A stretch of DNA of 7,230 nucleotides from Planctomycetota bacterium. Its GTDB lineage: Bacteria; Planctomycetota; Phycisphaerae; Phycisphaerales; SM1A02. Position numbers and translations under genes: made by a program. Location of the stretch: positions 1 to 7,230 of the forward strand of contig JACNLR010000023.1 of NCBI GenBank assembly GCA_014381385.1, written 5' to 3'. A model generated the notes under the pieces. It saw nothing but the letters and a program-made list of their open reading frames with translations, did no database searches and was not told the DNA's origin. Below are positions 4,467 to 7,230 of this stretch, piece by piece (the first letter of the stretch is position 1; every line of letters begins with the position of its first letter).

Positions 4467-6388
4467 CTACATTACCAATTGAAGAAACTATTTTGGCTCT
4501 GGGGGGGTGCGAGCGAGCAACCTCTGGAGTACACCGAGTTGCAAACCGCTGGCAAGATTCCGATGGCGATGGCGAAGCCTTCAAATCGTTCTGCGAAAAA
4601 AGTTTTGTCACGAGCGATATTGACCGAGCGCGACTACTCGACCGATACGAAAGTGCGATGGGATCGATAGGTGGTCATCTTTACGAAATTGGAAGGCACC
4701 TTCGTCGTTGGACGGACTTGCGCGGTGATGAAATGCCAGCAGTCGACGATGCCATGGCAATGTTCGATCCATCTCCTGATTTGTCTGACCAATTTTACAA
4801 ACAAAAAATCGCTTTTATTGCCTTGCTCAATTTCACCAGACCAGATCTTGCAACGATGTTGAGAGATGGCGAGAATTGGAAGACAGATGATTGGGCAGAA
4901 GCGCGCATAGGTAGAGCATTTGGACCACGTATACCTGCAGAAGTCAACGACCGTGCACGTGTCCTTGAACACGAAGCAGATATGTTTGTAAGCGAGTTTC
5001 ATGTACCAGTTGGGTGTATGGTTGACGACAACGGCAAGTCGTGGTTCGATAAAGACCGAAAACTTATCGCCCATTGGCTCATCCGCGAAGAAATTAAGGC
5101 TGGCTATACACAAGAAGGTGGTATCGAAAAACAACGTGCTCTTTCTTGGGTCATGGGTCGACATATCGATGGCACTATTCCAACACAAGTTATGGATAGT
5201 TCTTGCAATGGAAATTGGAACCCCCGAACGAATGCTATCGATGGAATTGTGGCAACTGATTTACTTGGACCAGTCCGCTACGAACAATTACACACGCAAC
5301 GATCTGTTGCAGTCGATTACGATAAATATTACGATGAACACCCAACTGCGATAGCCCGAAAGTTTGATTTGGAGCGGGAAATACCTGAAGAAACTGTCGA
5401 AGAACTCATGATTGAACTTTTGGAAGCACCAGTACGTGCTGACATTGCAAATTTCATGTCGAAAAAACTTGGTCGACCTTTGGAAGCATTTGACATTTAC
5501 CTTGAAGACATCGGCGAGGGAGCAAGTTCAAAAGAACTTGATGAAAAAGTGACCGCAATGTTTCAAGATGAACTTGAATTTCAAACTAAAATTCCAGAGG
5601 TTCTAAAGGACCTCGGCTATACCGATGAAGACGCTGATTTTTTAGGTACTCGAGTTAATGTAGAGATCGCACGTGGTGCAGGGCACGCGATGCGGCCGGG
5701 TATTCCTGAATACAACGCTTGGCTTCGTACAAACCGCTTAGACGATCGCCTCGGTTGGGATGGTTTTGACACAGCGATGCATGAACTCGGTCACAATCTT
5801 GAGCAACTCATTTCAACACACTTTGTTCCAAGACCTTTACTTCGCAACGTTCCCAACACTGCATGCACGGAAGCGTTTGCATTTTTGTACCAAAACAAAG
5901 CGAAACAAGTTGTTGGTCTTCCTGAAGATGACGAAGTAAAAGCATTTGCACTTGCTTCTGTTGAGGGGTTACTCTCGGCATGCCAAATTGCTGGTCCTTC
6001 CCTTGTTGAGCTCTATATGTGGCGTTGGCTATATAAAAATCCTGAAGCGACACCAGAAATGGTACGCGATGAAATGCTGTCTATCGCAGAAACTGTATGG
6101 GACAAATACTTCAAGGAATACTTTGGTGAAGATCCGTACCATATTCTTGCTGCATACCAACACATGATTGGATACCCGCTTTATCTACCCGACTACACCA
6201 TAGGTCATGTCATCAGCCACCAAATAAAATCGCACATGCGCGGTAAAGACTTAGCCGCTGAAACAAAGCGAATTTGCTCCATTGGACGATTAACTCCCGA
6301 TCAGTGGATGAAGAACGCCGTAGGTAGTGGTATTTCAGCGTCGCAACTTATTGACGATGCAACCGTCGGATTAACCCAAATTAATTAA
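4463..6388 (+). CDS. Gluzincin-type zinc metallopeptidase, family not recognised (M3/M2-like layout)
   Basis: 641 residues with no signal peptide or membrane segment, so probably cytoplasmic. The zinc motif is H440-E441-L-G-H444 within FDTAMHELGHNLEQ. A likely third ligand, E470 in ACTEAFAFLYQ, lies 26 residues after H444; spacings of 24-25 are known in ACE (M2) and thimet oligopeptidase (M3). Upstream GAGHAMRPGIPEYNAW (405-420) and downstream YPLYLPDYTIGHVISHQIKS (571-590) would supply the substrate-edge strand and the Tyr/His pair that stabilises the transition state, by analogy with M2/M3. The N-terminal 400 residues are mostly helical and acidic, as in the deep-channel oligopeptidases. 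The function inferred is cleavage of short peptides. I chose ATG 4463 because it overlaps the preceding stop (ATGA); ATG 4454 and ATG 4334 are in frame upstream but read through the phosphatase gene. Codons 13-15 contain a run of seven G. Confidence 0.78.
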   Translation: MTTLPIEETILALGGCERATSGVHRVANRWQDSDGDGEAFKSFCEKSFVTSDIDRARLLDRYESAMGSIGGHLYEIGRHLRRWTDLRGDEMPAVDDAMAMFDPSPDLSDQFYKQKIAFIALLNFTRPDLATMLRDGENWKTDDWAEARIGRAFGPRIPAEVNDRARVLEHEADMFVSEFHVPVGCMVDDNGKSWFDKDRKLIAHWLIREEIKAGYTQEGGIEKQRALSWVMGRHIDGTIPTQVMDSSCNGNWNPRTNAIDGIVATDLLGPVRYEQLHTQRSVAVDYDKYYDEHPTAIARKFDLEREIPEETVEELMIELLEAPVRADIANFMSKKLGRPLEAFDIYLEDIGEGASSKELDEKVTAMFQDELEFQTKIPEVLKDLGYTDEDADFLGTRVNVEIARGAGHAMRPGIPEYNAWLRTNRLDDRLGWDGFDTAMHELGHNLEQLISTHFVPRPLLRNVPNTACTEAFAFLYQNKAKQVVGLPEDDEVKAFALASVEGLLSACQIAGPSLVELYMWRWLYKNPEATPEMVRDEMLSIAETVWDKYFKEYFGEDPYHILAAYQHMIGYPLYLPDYTIGHVISHQIKSHMRGKDLAAETKRICSIGRLTPDQWMKNAVGSGISASQLIDDATVGLTQIN

Positions 6389-6411
6389 CCCGCGGTTTGT
6401 TCATCGGCAAA

Positions 6412-7173
6412 TCAATCCCAGACGAAAACAGGGCCGTTGTCGTACATCTCAATTGTAAAGCCGAGCATTGCATCGTCGGCATTGTCCCCTTCGTACACAA
6501 ATGGGTTGTCGTGTACGGACGAGGTGCCCTCTTGCCACTCAATAGCGTTGTTCGCATGTAACACCCAGCCACGCCAGATTCCATCGTCATCAAGTGTAAA
6601 CGATTCCGAATTTTCTACCCCGTCTTTGGGGCCCCTGTTACCAATAATAGGAAAATGGCCTGCGTTAGGATTCCAACGTTTTTTCAAACGCTCTCCAAAG
6701 AGCGGCATGTGTGCGTACGACACGTTGGAAGTCTCATCGAGGTCAGCTGAAAAATCGGGGTCCCAAAGCGAACGGTTACGGCTATGTGATGCTACTTCTA
6801 CCCAACCCCTGTCGGTTGGTGAAACAAGTTGCTTCGCTGCAACAAGGTTTTGCAAAACAAGAGCAGACCAAAAATTTGCAGATGTATTTTCGGTAACATC
6901 TTTTGAACCTGACAACATACTTGGCGTCAAAAAATCGTTGCCGTTTGTCATAGCGTGTATGGTGAGCCCTTGACCGATGAGCTGCAACTGAATTTGGTCT
7001 TGCATTCCCCAAACCGATTCTTGAACAGAATTTCCGGGGCCACCCGTTACCGCTTTATCTACAGAAGTCATATAGATTGACATCAGTACAACCATGCAAG
7101 CAAGTGAAATCAAAATGCCAAGGAGTGAGAAACCAAATTTATGCGCGGGATTACGCTTACTTACTTTTTTCAT
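6412..7173 (-). CDS. Prepilin-type N-terminus protein (pseudopilin-like), function unknown
   Basis: 253 residues. A basic leader (MKKVSKRNPAHKFG, 1-14) is followed by FSLLGILISLACMVVLMSIYM (15-35), the pattern of a type III signal cut by prepilin peptidase after G14 and leaving Phe at +1. Position +5 is Gly (G19) instead of the usual Glu. The rest (about 45-253) is soluble and rich in Asp, Asn and Trp, without a motif I recognise. It ends in an acidic part (YEGDNADDAMLGF, then FVWD at the C-terminus). It would sit in the inner membrane and could be a minor pseudopilin of a type II secretion or type IV pilus machine, or one of the many orphan pilin-like proteins of planctomycetes. ATG 7173 is the only Met before the signal. 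It has no Shine-Dalgarno site and lies 6 nt after a tRNA. Only 23 bp separate its stop from the convergent peptidase gene. Confidence 0.75.
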   Translation of the reverse strand: MKKVSKRNPAHKFGFSLLGILISLACMVVLMSIYMTSVDKAVTGGPGNSVQESVWGMQDQIQLQLIGQGLTIHAMTNGNDFLTPSMLSGSKDVTENTSANFWSALVLQNLVAAKQLVSPTDRGWVEVASHSRNRSLWDPDFSADLDETSNVSYAHMPLFGERLKKRWNPNAGHFPIIGNRGPKDGVENSESFTLDDDGIWRGWVLHANNAIEWQEGTSSVHDNPFVYEGDNADDAMLGFTIEMYDNGPVFVWD

Positions 7174-7179
7174 AACGAA

Positions 7180-7230
7180 TGGGCCGGCCCGGATTCGAAC
7201 CGGGGACCGAACGATTATGAGTCGTTAGCT
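7180..7230 (-). tRNA. tRNA with anticodon CAU (probably elongator Met), 5' part outside the window
   Basis: Read on the minus strand, positions 26-73 of a tRNA fold are present: anticodon stem AACGA/TCGTT around loop CTCATAA (7215-7221, anticodon CAU at 7217-7219), a 5-nt variable loop CGGTC, T stem CCCGG/CCGGG around TTCGAAT, the 3' acceptor strand CCGGCCC, and discriminator A (7180). CCA is not encoded; the next bases are TTC. The anticodon stem lacks the three G-C pairs of initiator tRNA and position 72 is C, which argues against fMet. Elongator Met is most likely. A lysidine-modified Ile-CAU tRNA is possible, and the missing D arm and 5' acceptor strand (expected GGGCCGG) would help decide. 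Confidence 0.9.

Noticed and set aside
4634..5188. 184-codon open frame on the minus strand
   Set aside because: It lies antisense within the metallopeptidase gene, is rich in Cys, Trp and His without motifs, and is a by-product of the real frame's codon use.
6389..6411. Terminator between the convergent metallopeptidase and pilin-like genes
   Set aside because: The 23-bp gap contains no stem-loop with a T-run on either strand.
6437..6973. 178-codon open frame on the plus strand
   Set aside because: It is antisense to the pilin-like gene, has a low-complexity Ser-rich translation and no ribosome site, and the minus-strand frame has a clear prepilin signal.
7180..7230. Initiator tRNA-fMet or an integration (att) site
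   Set aside because: The anticodon stem lacks the three G-C pairs and position 72 is C, which argues against initiator tRNA. No integrase or repeated tRNA fragment is present to suggest an att site.

Overview
The window looks like a piece of a bacterial chromosome, probably from a planctomycete and most likely a marine member of the Phycisphaerales. This is inferred from protein style: a secreted beta-helix protein ending in a Cys-rich 'GACC...C...GG.W.G...C' module plus one dockerin-like calcium loop, and a short protein with a pilin-type N-terminus. Both styles are common in Phycisphaerales. Base composition is moderate (by eye somewhat below 50% GC), and genes are tightly packed on both strands.

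Region 1 (2-2390, +) is the 3' part of an ebo cluster: the C-terminus of eboE, then complete eboC (UbiA-type membrane prenyltransferase) and eboF (alkaline-phosphatase-fold protein). The genes overlap by 28 and 4 bp, so they form one translationally coupled operon whose other members (eboA, eboB and perhaps eboD) should lie upstream. Ebo clusters are linked to export or processing of small metabolites, for example scytonemin precursor export to the periplasm in Nostoc. The product made here is not known.

Region 2 (2380-3489, -) is a convergent gene for a secreted right-handed beta-helix protein with exact 26-residue coils. Its stop overlaps the eboF stop by 11 bp. The 218-bp divergent intergenic region that follows (3490-3707) is the only sizeable non-coding stretch. 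It holds an inverted repeat, an extended -10-like promoter and a pair of 8-bp direct repeats two helical turns apart.

Region 3 (3708-6388, +) is a two-gene operon joined by an ATGA overlap: an inositol-monophosphatase-superfamily phosphatase (HisN-like) and a 641-residue gluzincin-type zinc metallopeptidase whose exact family I do not recognise.

Region 4 (6412-7230, -) is a gene for a prepilin-like protein lacking the usual Glu5. It starts only 6 nt downstream of the 3' end of a tRNA with anticodon CAU, which is cut by the window edge. The tRNA and the pilin-like gene may share a transcript.

I saw no insertion sequences, CRISPR arrays, phage genes or clear intrinsic terminators. The most notable points are the ebo cluster in a probable planctomycete, the eroded metal site of EboF, the unassigned metallopeptidase, and the tRNA-pilin arrangement.
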